Source of the DNA: Castor canadensis
Lineage: Eukaryota; Chordata; Mammalia; Rodentia; Castoridae
Direction: 5' to 3'
Assembly (NCBI RefSeq): GCF_047511655.1
Contig: NC_133390.1
Coordinates: 122,988,083-123,052,082, forward strand
DNA length: 64,000 bases
Position numbers and translations under genes: made by a program. The notes under the pieces are model-generated. The model was not told the origin of the DNA, did no database searches, and saw only the letters and a list, made by a program, of their open reading frames with translations. Below, piece by piece: positions 37,852 to 48,205 of the stretch; the first letter of the stretch is position 1; every line of letters starts with the position of its first letter.

Positions 37852-38350
37852 GCCCACTCACATGCTCACATACACATCCCCAAAACCAAAGCCCTAGTAA
37901 GTGGTGGTGCAGGGTTCTACCTGAGAAACCATCAGTAGGAGATGCATATCTGTATGTCTGTATATCTATACCTGCATTATCTATGTGTATTAAGAGATTT
38001 ACTACAAGAAGTTGGCATAGGTGATGTGGGTGGGGACCAACTAAGTCTGTCTGGAATGTGGGACAGTGGGTGTGATCAGTAAGGGCAGGCTTGAACTCTT
38101 GGAACTCTGAGCCTGTGGTCACTAAGAGGAGTTGTTCAAGAAAATCTTAGTTCTGCTCTTAAGGCCTTTCACCTGATTAAATCAGGACAACCCAAATTAT
38201 GTTGGGCAATTTTTACGTAAATCTGCAAATTACCTTTACAGCAAGACCTGGATTAGTGTTTACATGAGTAACTGGGGCAGGTAGCCTGTAAAAATGACTA
38301 TCACAGGTGGTTTCTGCCAAACCTTGAATGAACTGATCATAATTTTTATA

Positions 38351-38509
38351 CAGGTTGAGCATCCCTAAATAAAATCTGATATGCTCCAAAATTTGAAAGT
38401 GCTTAATTTGGAAGTGTTCAACCAGTAGCACATATTCCAAAATCTGAAAAAATACTAACTCTAAATCATTTGTAGTCCCAAACATTTCTGATAAGAGATA
38501 CTCAACCTG
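38351..38509. mobile_element. Tigger-like MITE with TIRs and TA duplication
   Basis: 159 bp bounded by CAGGTTGAGCATCCCT and its inverted partner (right end reads AGAGATACTCAACCTG), with TA on both outer sides (38349-38350 and 38510-38511). TIRs, TA target and size identify a nonautonomous Tc1/mariner-superfamily element. It has no coding content. Confidence 0.85.
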
Positions 38510-38829
38510 TACAAAGTTTTTCTGGGGAATATAAAGGTAAGAAAAGTTCTCTAATTTATTGTTCAAATAATTTTACTCTGATTCCAAAACAATACAAAGA
38601 TAAGAGAAGAAATAAAGTCATAGAGAAATCTCAATCTGAAGATTACTGAAAAAATAGTAAACAGAATTTGAGCATCTAAGTCAGGGGTCATCCTAGTTTG
38701 CTATTCACTTTTTTTTTTTAAGGCCATAGCCAAAGAATTAAAGAAGAAAATGCAAAACTGTCCCTAAGATTGTCTACATAGAAACTAGAAAAAGACTCTA
38801 TTGTTAGATTACTAAAGTAATAAGGGACT

Positions 38830-39055
38830 TAAGTAAGGTTGGAGGGGAGGATATAGGAAAGGGTGTAGGAGGGCAAATGTAGTAGAAATACTATGTATTT
38901 CTGTGTGAAAATGAAGAAATGAGACATGTTGAAACTATTCCAGGAATGGGGGGAGGGAGGGTTAAAGGGGAATGATGGAGAGGGTGACTTTAATGAGGAT
39001 ATAATGTCACAGTGTACTCCTAGTACAACAATAATATGGTAATTAAAGATTGGTC
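38830..39055 (+). mobile_element. LINE-1 3' UTR fragment (second L1 lineage)
   Basis: Shares 'GTAGAAATACTATGT', TGAAACTATTCCAGGAATG, a GGGAGGGAGGG run and AGTACAACAATAATA with the 3' UTR of the older copy at 15900-16085, not with that of the young copy. Confidence 0.65.
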
Positions 39056-39187
39056 ATAAGGACAATATAAAAAATTCAACCTATACACCAGCAGTAAATA
39101 ATTATAGCATGTTAGAAATAAATTTAATAAAAGATGAATGGAATCTTAAAAGACAATTATGAGACTTTTTGCCTACTCAATTATCTT

Positions 39188-39465
39188 TTTTTCTTTTTTT
39201 TTTTTTTTTAAATTTAGGGCTTTATGCTTCCTTGGCAGGTGCTTTAATTATTTTTGAGATCGGGTCTCCCATTTATGCCTGTGCTGGCCTTCAACTGTAA
39301 TCCTCCTATTTATGCTTCCAGTATAGCTGGAATGAGAGGCATGCACCACTAGCTTTATTGATTGAGATGGGGTCTCAAACATTTTGTAGGCTGGCCTGAG
39401 ACCACATCCTCCCTCTCTCCATCTCCTGAGAAGCTGGTATTACAGGTGTGAGCCACCATGCCCAT
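39188..39465 (-). mobile_element. Composite B1-like dimer SINE, antisense
   Basis: T15 tail, a degraded ID part (GCTTCCTTGGCAGGTGC), then two B1-like arms (GAGATCGGGTCTCCCATT and 'GAGATGGGGTCTCAAAC') ending in ACAGGTGTGAGCCACCATGC. Confidence 0.75.
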
Positions 39466-39479
39466 ATTAATTATCTGAT

Positions 39480-40335
39480 TTGTAGTAATTACGTGTGGTT
39501 AAAAACTCCCACTATCAGTGTAAATTTATATCTTTTTAAGCTGTTTAAATTGAGATAAATGGCCATGAAATTTATAGATCTTGAGTTTTCATAAATATAT
39601 ACCCAAATCATGACATCTGCCAGCAACTATCCTCAATTTCCGTAGACAACCACTATTGTAATTTTTGTCATTGTAGATTAATTTTGCATGTTCTTGAAAC
39701 AGGTAGTATGCACTCTCATGTCTGGTTTTTGCTCATACATGAGCAAAAAAACTTTTTTTTAAGAATCATTCATGATAAATAAGTTTATCTGTATCTGTGA
39801 TACTACTGTTAGTAGTAGTGTATCATCATTTATTCTTTTTTATTGTTAAGTAAATTTGGGCTATTATAAATAATGCTTCTATAAATAGACTTGTTCAGGT
39901 TGTTTTCTGGATGTACATTTTCATTTTGCTCTGGTAAATGAGTACCTAGGAATAGGACTAGGTTGAGTGTATGTTTAACTTTACAACTCAATAAGCAGTA
40001 TCTATCTACCTATCTATATCATTTTTCCATCCATCCATGTACTTACCTACCTATTTCTATCTATCTAGAGAACTTTTTCTTCTGGTCTGTGGCTTGCCTT
40101 TTGGTTTTTCTCAAGTGTCCTGATTAACTGAAGATGTTATATTTGGGGAAGCCAAGTAATTGTTGTTTTTTTGCCTTTTCTATTTAATACCTTGTGATTT
40201 CTTTAATAAATATTTGTTCCAAGAAACTGGAAAAAACCTTTTTCTCCAGTAGTTTTAGTTTTACATGTAAGTTTGTGATCTTCAACAAATTAACTTTTGT
40301 GTATACTATGAAATAGAAGATCAATGGATTCAGAT
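39480..40335 (-). mobile_element. Ancient LINE-1 fragment, antisense
   Basis: Contains the antisense L1M-type 3' signature: a 'TTTAAATTGAGATAAATGG' start, TATAAATAATGCTTCTATAA and GGATGTACATTTTCATTTTG. Interrupted by CTAT-type simple repeats near 40000-40070. Confidence 0.6.
40000..40070. repeat. CTAT/CCAT/CTAC tetranucleotide repeat
   Basis: CTATCTACCTATCTAT, then CCATCCATCCATG and CTATCTATCTAG: an interrupted tetranucleotide cluster inside antisense L1 remnant. Confidence 0.9.
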
Positions 40336-40339
40336 TGAT

Positions 40340-40535
40340 TTTTTTTTTTTTTTGTGGTATTGGGGTTTGAGCTCAGGGCATACACCTTGAGCCACTACAC
40401 CAGCCCTTTTTTGTGAAGGGTTTTTTTGAGATAACATCTTCAGAACTGTTTGCCCAGGCTGGCTTCAAACCATGATCCTCCTGATCTCTGCCTCCTGTGT
40501 AGCTAGGATTACAGGCATGAGCCACTGGAACCTGG
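40340..40535 (-). mobile_element. Composite B1/ID SINE, antisense
   Basis: A T16 tail, 'GGTATTGGGGTTTGAGCTCA' and ACAGGCATGAGCCACTGGAA. Confidence 0.85.
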
Positions 40536-40831
40536 TTTTGTTCTTCTGTTTTAATGTTTGGTTCTTTAAGGCTCTTTGCTCTTGTATATTTTTGGTGCTA
40601 ATTTAATACTCACATGAAATTGCAAATTAGCACAGTTTCTCATATACCTTTTTCCCAGTTTTACATAACCATAGTACATGAATTCTGATGGGTGTGATAT
40701 TGCCCTCATAGGAGCAAAATTGATATTGGGGGTAGACAAACATTTTACTCTTCTAATGTATAAAGCACTGCTATATATGCAGTATATAAACATACAATGC
40801 ATCTGTGATGTTAATTTTTCATAGGGGGATG

Positions 40832-41152
40832 TGTAAGGAACTGTTTAATAAAGACCACGCCACATGTAGAAAAGAAAGATTTATTGAATCAAAGTGCAGC
40901 AGCTTGGCTGTAATTGGTTGGGGGCTTTATAGGAGGGGCCATTCCATGAGGGAGGGAGACTGTTTCTGGTCTCTGATTATCTGTGATCACCAGATGGAAT
41001 GGGTCGGCATGCCTAGCTAGTTGAGAAACTGGAAGTTCCTGAGATTTTGCAAGCAGGAGAGTTTTGCAAGTGGTCATAAATCAGGGGGGGTTCTCGTTTC
41101 GATGTTAGCCTTGGGACTGTCTGCCTGCCCCAAGAATGCCACAGACCTAACA
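40832..41152 (-). repeat. ERV 3' LTR (in element orientation)
   Basis: 321 bp, TG...CA ends. On the - strand, TATAAAG at 40925-40931 is followed by AATAAA at 40880-40885, the correct order for promoter and polyadenylation signal, which fixes the orientation. Confidence 0.87.
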
Positions 41153-41184
41153 TTCCAGCCTTTTGTTGGTATTATGGGCTCTGA

Positions 41185-41448
41185 TCAATCTATCTGCTTT
41201 CTGCTGAGTGGGGATGTTGTTAAAGGTGGGGGAATCTGTCTGGAATTTTGGAAATTTGTGAGGTCCCCGGGAGCGGAGGCAGATGGTTTTTCCCAGGCTT
41301 CATTTGCAGACAAGGCCAGTTGTTGGTAGCCCGGAGAAGGTTGTAGTAGCATCTGGTGGAAAGTCTGTCCACTGAGCTCCCCTAGGTGATCCTGGAGGCA
41401 TCTAAAAAGGCAAGGGATGATAAAGAGTAGGGAGAAAATAGCTGCCAA
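41185..41448 (-). pseudogene. Possible ERV envelope transmembrane tail remnant
   Basis: A hydrophobic stretch ending IIPCLFRCLQ followed by a polar tail with HQMLLQ resembles the end of the membrane anchor and cytoplasmic tail of gammaretrovirus-type transmembrane envelope subunits. It lies between the integrase remnant and the 3' LTR, where env should end. The remainder of the frame toward the LTR is probably noncoding. Confidence 0.5.
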
Positions 41449-41656
41449 AGATCACAACTGACAGAGCAGGTCTTCGATATATCAAAGGTAAGGAGGATAG
41501 AAGATTGGCATCCCTTAGTTGGACAGAAGGTGGAGTTAAGCAGAGTATGTGGGTGAAATCGACCTGCCAGTCTTCTCCAGGTATAGAGTCTTGACAGGTT
41601 GGTGGGCCAAGAAGGTTGGGGGTGGTCCGGTATTGTGGGTTTTTCTCATTGGCCAT
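41402..41656 (-). pseudogene. ERV integrase (pol) fragment
   Basis: The frame contains PGEDWQVDFTH, the motif at the beginning of the catalytic core of gammaretrovirus-like integrases, carrying the first acidic residue. Downstream the similarity fades and the remaining catalytic acids are not visible. It is a short remnant followed at once by an envelope-tail-like frame, showing a deletion between pol and env. Confidence 0.7.
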
Positions 41657-41659
41657 GTA

Positions 41660-42368
41660 CTTTCAGGCTTTCTCAAGTGAACTGGTTTGGTTTGCACTTT
41701 TATCGGGGTAGGGGAAACAATCTTGAGAGCATTTATTATGTTATGTAAGACCCAAATAGGAATATTAGAAGGAGCATAAAAAGGTGTATGCTAAGAGCTG
41801 CATATTTAGGGATCCAGATTCTGCAAAATCCTGTAACTCCTAAGAAAGCTCTAAGCTGCTTTATGGCATGGGGGAGTCAAAGTAAGCTGGAGGGGCTCTC
41901 ACCCTAGGCGGAGGAAAAGGAGACAGGGAGGGAGAGCAAGAGAGAGGGAGAGAAAGAGTGAGAGGGAGGGGGAATTGTCACCTGAAAGGATTCCCAAGGG
42001 CCGGTGTCCCCTGCCTGGGTCACCATCTGAAGAGAATGCCTAACTGGTTAGCCAGGTGTCCCTATGCTAAGCAGAGGGGCGCCCCAGCGGGAGTGGGAGC
42101 CGTACCTGGTGCAGCGCTATGACTTCTGTGACCCTGAGAGAGCAGGCAGCCCTGAGAGGGGTGACACTTACCGAGTCTGAGGAGAGGAGTAGGTCAGGTG
42201 AAGGGCAGTGAAAGAGAGGCTAGTGGTGGATGGGAAAGCGGGCAAAGCAGTAAGGTCCGAGATCCACAGTCCATAGGCACGTGGGGTCAATTCAGCAGTC
42301 TGGGTACGGGAGAGGGCAGGATATGAAAGCCAAGGGGCCAGCCCCAACCGGAGCATCCTGTTAACCTG
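41660..42368 (-). other. ERV leader/deleted gag-pol region
   Basis: On the - strand this is a pyrimidine-rich leader (dense TCTC/CCCT around 41920-41975) with no recognised gag motif. I see no long open frame here. Confidence 0.5.
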
Positions 42369-42386
42369 TCACGGGGTTTGGCACCA
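42369..42386 (-). promoter_or_regulatory. Retroviral primer-binding-site-like sequence
   Basis: Two bases inside the 5' LTR the - strand reads TGGTGCCAAACCCCGTGA. It starts with the TGG that pairs with the CCA of a tRNA and is closest, with about three differences, to a tRNA-Phe-type primer site from memory. The primer identity is uncertain; the position is right. Confidence 0.6.
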
Positions 42387-42388
42387 GA

Positions 42389-42741
42389 TGTAAGGAACTG
42401 CCAAATAACGACCACGCCACGTGTAGAAAAGAAAGTGAGGTACAGACTGCTGGGATGCCTCCCTCAGGATCAAAGTACAGCAGCTTGGATGTAATGGGTT
42501 GGGGGCTTTATAAGAGGTGCCATTCTGTGAGGGAGGGAGACTGTACCTCGTCTCTGATTATCTGTGTTCACCAGGTGAAACAGGTCGACATGCCTAGCTA
42601 GTTGAGAAACTGAACGTTCCTGAGATTTTGCAAACAGGAAAACAAGCAGGAGAGTTTTGCAAGCGGTCATAAATCGGGGGTCTGATTTTGATGTTAGCTT
42701 CGGGACTCTTGAGCTTCCGCAAGAATGCCAGGGACCTAACA
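42389..42741 (-). repeat. ERV 5' LTR (in element orientation)
   Basis: 353 bp, TG...CA ends. A TATA-type TATAAAG lies on the - strand at 42506-42512. Where the other LTR has an AATAAA signal, this copy has an unrelated 33-bp segment (42436-42468). It also has a short duplication around the 'CAAACAGGAAAACAAGCAGG' stretch. Confidence 0.85.
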
Positions 42742-44034
42742 GGATAGATAGTTCCTTTTAGGGAAAAAATTGAAAAGGTTGCGACACACTGCTGTTACTC
42801 TTCATTATAAATAAGAAAACCATGCATTGATATTGGCGTAATACTGTTGACTTGGATATATCTTAGTCACATTTCAGCAGTTTTTACATGTATTTTTTTG
42901 TATGTGACATTTTTATCATATGTGAAGATTCAAATATCTATGACCACAGACAGCATACAGAGCTGTTCCATTACTATAAAGAAAATCCCTCATGTTACCT
43001 CCTAATAGCTTCACTCTTAATGTGTTTTTTTAAATCAGAATTTTGTCACCTCAAGAATGTTGTATAAATGGAATCATATAATATGTAGCCTCTGAGATGA
43101 TTTTTTTTTTGTCACTAAGCATAATGCTCTTATAACTAATCCAAGTTGTTGCGTATCAAAAAGTCATTTTGTTTACCCATTGTCTGGATAAACCATTGCA
43201 TCCATTCAGCTATCAAAGGAATTTTGCTTATTTCTGTTTGTGGGGATTATAAATAAAGCTATAGTGAAATTTTTGTGCAGATTTTCAGGTGAACACAAAT
43301 ATTCATTTTCTTTGGATAAATTCTGGGGGTATTTGCTTAGTTGTATGTTAAGCTTATGTTTAGCTTTATAAGGAGGTACATACCTCCTTAATTTTATCCA
43401 TTTTTAGTAGTATCTCTTTGTAGCTTTAATTTGAATTTCTATAAAGTAGTGAAACATTTCTTCATATGCTTGTTTTCCTTCAATATATACTTTGGTGTAG
43501 TGTCTGTTCAAGTCTATAGCATATTTTTAATTGGAATATCTTTTTTTCCTTTACTGTTGAGTTTAAAGAATTCATTCTGTATTCTCAATACAAGTCCTTT
43601 GTCAGATATAAGACTTGCAAATATTTTTCTTTTTATCTTCCTGATAGGTCCTTTAGCAGAGTGAATATTGCAAATGAAGTCTAAATGTGTTTTTTTTCTT
43701 TTACAGATCATGTGATTGATGTCATGTCTAGAAACTCTGCCTAAATCTGAGTCCTGAATATTTTCTCCTATGAGAAACTTTCTATAAGTTCTTTTCTTTA
43801 GCTTTTTAGTTTGAAATAATTAAAAATTCACATGAAGTTACAAAAAAATGACATGTAGAATCTCATGTATCGTTGTCACAGATTTTGCTACAAGGTGACA
43901 TAAAACTGTAAGATGAATTTAAAACCAGGAAAATGAAGTTGATACAACATATTAATGAAATTATAGACCTTTTCAGTTTTTACCAGGTTTTATATGCACT
44001 TGTGTATGTACATAGTTCTGTGCAGTTTTCTTTC

Positions 44035-44125
44035 CTTTTTGTGGTGTTAAGGATCTAACCCAGGGCCTTGTACATGCAAGACACATGCTTTTCCACAGAG
44101 CTACAATCCCCCCACCCCAAGCCAG
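44035..44125 (-). mobile_element. ID-like SINE, antisense
   Basis: GGATCTAACCCAGGGCCTTG then 'CATGCAAGACACATGCTT' and CACAGAGCTACAATCCCC, an ID unit on the - strand inside old L1 copy A. Confidence 0.85.
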
Positions 44126-44542
44126 TTCTGTGCAGTTTTAGTCCTTCCATGTTCCTGTTCTTAACAGGGAAAACTTTCAGCGTTTTACCACTTGATATGT
44201 TGTTAGCTTTAAGGTTTTTGTAGATGTTCTTTATTGAGTTAGAGAAGCTTCCTTCTAGTCCTGGTTTACTGAGAGGATTTTTGTTTGTTGTATTTTGGTT
44301 TTATGAGTGTATATTGACTTTTTTCTGGTGTTTTACAGCATCATTTGATAAGATCATATAGTTTACTTTTTAAAGCTTTCACCATGATAAATTATACTGA
44401 TTGAATGTTAAATTAATGAACCAGTTTTATAATGCTGTAATAAAGCCAACTTAGTTGAAATGTATTTTTCTTTTTATGTATTGGTGGACTTATTTTGTTG
44501 AGGAAGTTTGCATCTGTGCTCATGAGGGGTATTGGTCTGTGG

Positions 44543-44544
<2 letters not shown>

Positions 44545-44583
<39 letters not shown>
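44545..44583. repeat. (GT)n microsatellite, 39 bp
   Basis: Uninterrupted GT repeat within old antisense L1 copy A. Confidence 0.98.
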
Positions 44584-44584
<1 letters not shown>

Positions 44585-45402
44585 GTAAATATTGTCTTGC
44601 TTTTGGCAAAAGGGTGATGTTGGTCTTCTAAAATGTGTTGGGAAGAGAATGTAGAACTGGTATTATTTGTTTAAATATTTGGCAGAATTTGCTAATAAAA
44701 CTACCTGGACAGTTTTCAGTTTGTTTATCTGATGTGTACTTTTGCTGTTAGTTTTATTGATTTTGCTCTTTGTTATTTTCTTACTCTCCTTAGAGGAGGT
44801 TCACTTCTTCATTTTTCTGGTTTTGCCTTGTGGAAATGTAGATTATTGGTTCGAGACTTTCTTTTCTACTATTAGCACTTACTGATACATAAATTTCTCC
44901 TGTAAGTTCTGCTTTAGTTTGGTCTCACAAATTTTGAAATACTGTGTTTTTATTTTTACTCATGTCAATGAATGTATTCTTTAAACTTTTTGATACTTCC
45001 TTTGTGACATGTGGATTATTTAGAATTATGCTATTTAATTACTAATTGTAATGAGAGTTTCTCGTATCTTTCTGTTACTGATTTCTAGTTGATACACCAT
45101 TGTGGTCAGAGAAAATACTTTGCTTTCAATTTTTAGTATTCTCTTTGATTTACCTATAGTGTTTTTTAGTTTATATCTTGTTGTTTTTATCCCACAGTGG
45201 CTGCAAACAAATTAAAATATGCATGCATAGTTTATTATAGTCTACTATCAACATTTTATCATTCAAGTGTAATGTAGTTACCTTAATCACTACCAAAATT
45301 GCTTTACCCTATTACTGTTAACAGTTATTTTAAAAATAACCTCTGCATGTGTTGAGAATGCTGTAATTTTTACTTCTGTTAAAAGCAACTTTAAAAACTC
45401 AA

Positions 45403-45735
45403 GGCCAGGCATGATGGAGCACCTCTGTAATCCCAGGTACTCTGAAGGTAGACATCAAGAGGATCACTAGCCCAGGCAAAAAGTTAGTGAGACATTCTCC
45501 TCCACCCCCCAACCCCCCATCTTCAACAAACAAGCAAGCTCGGTGATGCAGGTCTGTAATCCTAGCTACACGAGAGAAGTGAGTAAAAGGAACATGGTCC
45601 AAACTCCTGTAATAATAACTGAAGCAAAAAAGAGTTAGAGCTTGGCTCATATGGTAGATTGCTTGACTGGCAATGTGAAGCCGTGAGTTCAAACCCCAAT
45701 ACTACAATAATAATAGTAACAATAAATAAAAACTG
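45403..45735 (+). mobile_element. Composite SINE (two B1-like arms plus ID part)
   Basis: CCAGGCATGATGGAGCACC, a second B1-like start GTGATGCAGGTCTGTAATCC, then GCTCATATGGTAGATTGCTT and an AATAAT-rich tail. It lies between the two antisense L1 copies. Confidence 0.82.
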
Positions 45736-46733
45736 AAAAAAGGAGTATACTATATTACTCTTTGTGTTGCTCTTCATTTCTGTTGTTCTAAGTTTTCTTT
45801 CATGAATTCTTTTCTGAATAACTTTCACATTAGATAAGACTTTTTCATACACTATCCCCATTTGATTTTTGTGTATTTCTATCTGACAATCTTGGTAAAT
45901 TCTGTTAATAGTTCTATTACGTCTTTTATAGATTATTTCTGATTTTTCCACATAGACATTCATCTTTGAATAGCTGTAGTTTATTCCTTCCTTCCAATCT
46001 CAGCACCTTTTATTTATTTGTCTTGCCTTATTGCACTGGCTAGCACATCCAGGATAATGCTGAGTAGAAATGGTAATAATAATATTTTCTGTCTTGGTTC
46101 CCTATCTATTTTAGCTGTGGGTTTTTCCCCTTCAGGTGCTATTTGTCATGTTGAGAAAGTTTCTTTATCCTCTACATTATTGGGAGTTTTTATTAAGTAT
46201 GGATGCTGGATTTTCGTTCTGTTTCAATTTTCTTTTGTCAAATATACATATATATTTACTTATGATTATCATGTGATTTTTCCAGTTTTTCGTTTTTTAA
46301 TATGATGAAGTACACTTACTGATATTTGAGTGTTCAGTTAACCTTACAATACTATGATAGTTCCTAATTTTGAACTATATTTTATGTATTACTGGATTCT
46401 GTTTGCTAATCATTTGTTAATTTTTTATATCTCTATTTATGAGGAACAGTAGAATTCTGTTTTTTTGTTATGTTTTTGTCTTGTTTTGGTAGCAGGGTAA
46501 TACCAGCTTGAGAGCAATTTGCTGGAATAGGAATTTGTAGAACTGATCTTTTTTTCTTAAATATTCAGTCACTAGCGAAGCTACCTGGGCATAGAATTCT
46601 TTTTTAACTATAAATTCAGTATCTTTAATAAATATAGATTATACTTGCTACCTGTGTCATTGTGACTGAACTTTGGTTGTTTGTGTCTTTCAAGGAATTT
46701 GTCCATTTAATTTTAGCTGTTAAATTTATTGGG

Positions 46734-46755
46734 CTAAATTTGTATTATTATCATT
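46734..46755 (+). repeat. SINE target-site duplication, left copy
   Basis: Identical to 46840-46861; begins CTAAATTTG and ends TATCATT. The first C is shared with the SINE edge on the right copy, so 21 bp is the minimum length. Confidence 0.9.
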
Positions 46756-46840
46756 ATTATTAGTGATACTGGAATTTGAATTCAGGGCCTCCTGCTTACT
46801 AGGCAGGTGCACTCTACTACTTTAGCCAAGTCTCCTGCCC
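46756..46840 (-). mobile_element. ID-like SINE, antisense, with perfect long TSD
   Basis: GGAATTTGAATTCAGGGCC and TACTAGGCAGGTGCACTC give the reversed ID unit. It is flanked by an identical 22-bp duplication (46734-46755 and 46840-46861, starting CTAAATTTGTATT). The exact TSD indicates that the site is little changed since insertion. Confidence 0.9.
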
Positions 46841-46861
46841 TAAATTTGTATTATTATCATT
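46840..46861 (+). repeat. SINE target-site duplication, right copy
   Basis: Second identical copy bounding the SINE at 46756-46840. Confidence 0.9.
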
Positions 46862-47187
46862 TAAAAATGTTTATTATTTGTAATGTTTGAAATTTGTGAC
46901 CTCCCTTTTTTTTTTCCTGATCATTCTGGCTAATGGTTTGTCAGTTTTAATGATCTCAAAGAACCAGTTTTAGTTTCATTGATTTTATTTCTATCCTCAT
47001 TTGTTTCTTATATTATTCATTTTCTGCTTTGATCTTTATTGTTTCTTTTCTCTTACTTACTTTGTATTTAATATATTAAATATGTTTTTTGGAATTTTAG
47101 TGTAGAAGCTTAAGACCGTTCCCTTTCCACATAGGCCTTCAGTGCTACAAATATCCTTGTAAGCACTATTTTAACTTAATTGCACGG

Positions 47188-47320
47188 CTTTTTGTTTTTG
47201 TTGTTTTGAGGCAGGGTCTTTTTGTATAGCCCAGGCTGGCTTCCATTTCCCACTCCTCTTGCTTCCGCCTCTTGTGCTAGGGTTGCAGGCTGTACCACCA
47301 TCCCTGTGGGGGCACCACTC
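47188..47320 (-). mobile_element. B1-like SINE, antisense
   Basis: TTTTGAGGCAGGGTCTTTTT then AGCCCAGGCTGGCTTCCA and GGCTGTACCACCATCCCTG. No ID part is present. Confidence 0.8.
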
Positions 47321-47789
47321 TTGTCACAGAATGTTTGGTGTGTTGTGTTTTCATTTTTATTCACAGCAAAATTTCTTTTAATTTCCATTTGGACATCTTC
47401 TTAACATCATAGTTTATTTAAAAGTGTGTTATTTAGCTTACAAATGTTTGGAGATTATCCAGGAATCTTTCTGTTATTGATCTCTAATTTAGTCACGTTG
47501 GTATCAGGAAACATACTTTATATGGCCTTAATTTTTTCAGATTCATTGAGATTTGTTTCATAGCTAAAGTATGGTTTATTTTGGTAAATGGTCCTTCTGC
47601 TATTGAGTGGAATATTCTAGAAATATTAGAACATATTAGTTAATTATGTTAATTCACATGCTTTCTAGTTTTAAAATGTAAAATTAAATTACATTTATCT
47701 AATATGTTTTACATATTTTACATTTGTACATCATGGATTCATTTTTTTTTATCAGAGTATATTCTCTATTGCTTATTGTGGTAGGTTTT

Positions 47790-48205
47790 ATTTTACAAAG
47801 GAGATGATAACATTATCATCTCTCATCCCTCATGCTCTTTTGTAATGTGGTCTAGATACAAAGAATGGAGTCTAGTTCCCCTCCCTCTCTAGTGGAATCT
47901 GGGTTCTCCTTAATGACGTGAAGTCACATAATGTTCTGGGAATGGTGTTGCATGGCTTGCACTTGGTTGTCTTGAATGGCTGCTGTCCAGATATTCTTTC
48001 TCAGATTTCTCTTTCTCAGAACCCAGCTGCCATACTGTGAGAACTCAAACCAAATGGAAAGGCCATATGTAGGTGTTCTAACCAAATCCTTCCTTTGACC
48101 GTTCTAGCCCAGGTGTCAGACGCGTTCTAGAAGAAGGAAGTAGTTAATGCTGGAAGTAAATCCTCCAGATGCATCTTTTGCAGCTGTTGAAATCTAGTCA
48201 TTTGA
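47790..48205 (+). mobile_element. Old LTR-like repeat (MLT1-type) interrupted by the L1, left part
   Basis: Text such as 'CCAGCTGCCATACTGTGAGAA', followed by a CCATATGTAGGTG stretch and a run leading to 'CAGCTGTTGAA', resembles mammalian MaLR/MLT1-type LTR repeats as I remember them. The match continues after the L1 at about 50576-50620 (TCTTCCCAAATAAGG), so the L1 landed inside it. Family name is tentative. Confidence 0.45.
48189..48205 (+). repeat. Target-site duplication, left copy (L1 at 48206)
   Basis: GAAATCTAGTCATTTGA, identical to 50559-50575. It marks the integration point of the truncated L1. Confidence 0.95.

Larger units (their letters stand above)
40832..42741 (-). mobile_element. 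Class I endogenous retrovirus, internally deleted
   Basis: Two related LTRs (40832-41152 and 42389-42741), each bounded TG...CA, enclose only 1,236 bp. On the - strand the order is 5' LTR, a primer-binding-site-like sequence two bases inside it, a pyrimidine-rich leader, a piece of integrase, a piece of envelope tail, a weak polypurine run and the 3' LTR. A full provirus would be 7-9 kb, so most of gag, protease, reverse transcriptase and env is missing. Flanks read GGATG on the left and GGATA on the right, a 4-of-5 target duplication. LTR divergence points to an old insertion. It is antisense to CMC1. Confidence 0.85.
43020..45200 (-). mobile_element. Old LINE-1 ORF2 region, antisense (copy A)
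   Basis: The + strand reads the reverse complement of L1 ORF2 from its 3' end inward: 'GGAATCATATAATATGTAGC', then GTCCTTTGTCAGATATAAG, the reverse-transcriptase region near 44400-44700, and finally 'CTAGTTGATACACCATTGTG'. A SINE (44035-44125) and a GT microsatellite sit inside. Confidence 0.7.
45760..47650 (-). mobile_element. Old LINE-1 ORF2 region, antisense (copy B)
   Basis: A second run through the same antisense ORF2 order begins near 45990 (CTGGCTAGCACATCCAGGAT) and reaches 'AAAGAACCAGTTTTAGTTTC' near 46960 and TTATTGATCTCTAATTTAG near 47475. Because the order restarts, it is a separate insertion from copy A, or a duplicated piece. Two SINEs lie inside. Confidence 0.65.

Noticed and set aside
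45562..45963. 133-aa - strand frame
   Set aside because: Spans SINE and antisense L1 sequence in the wrong frame.
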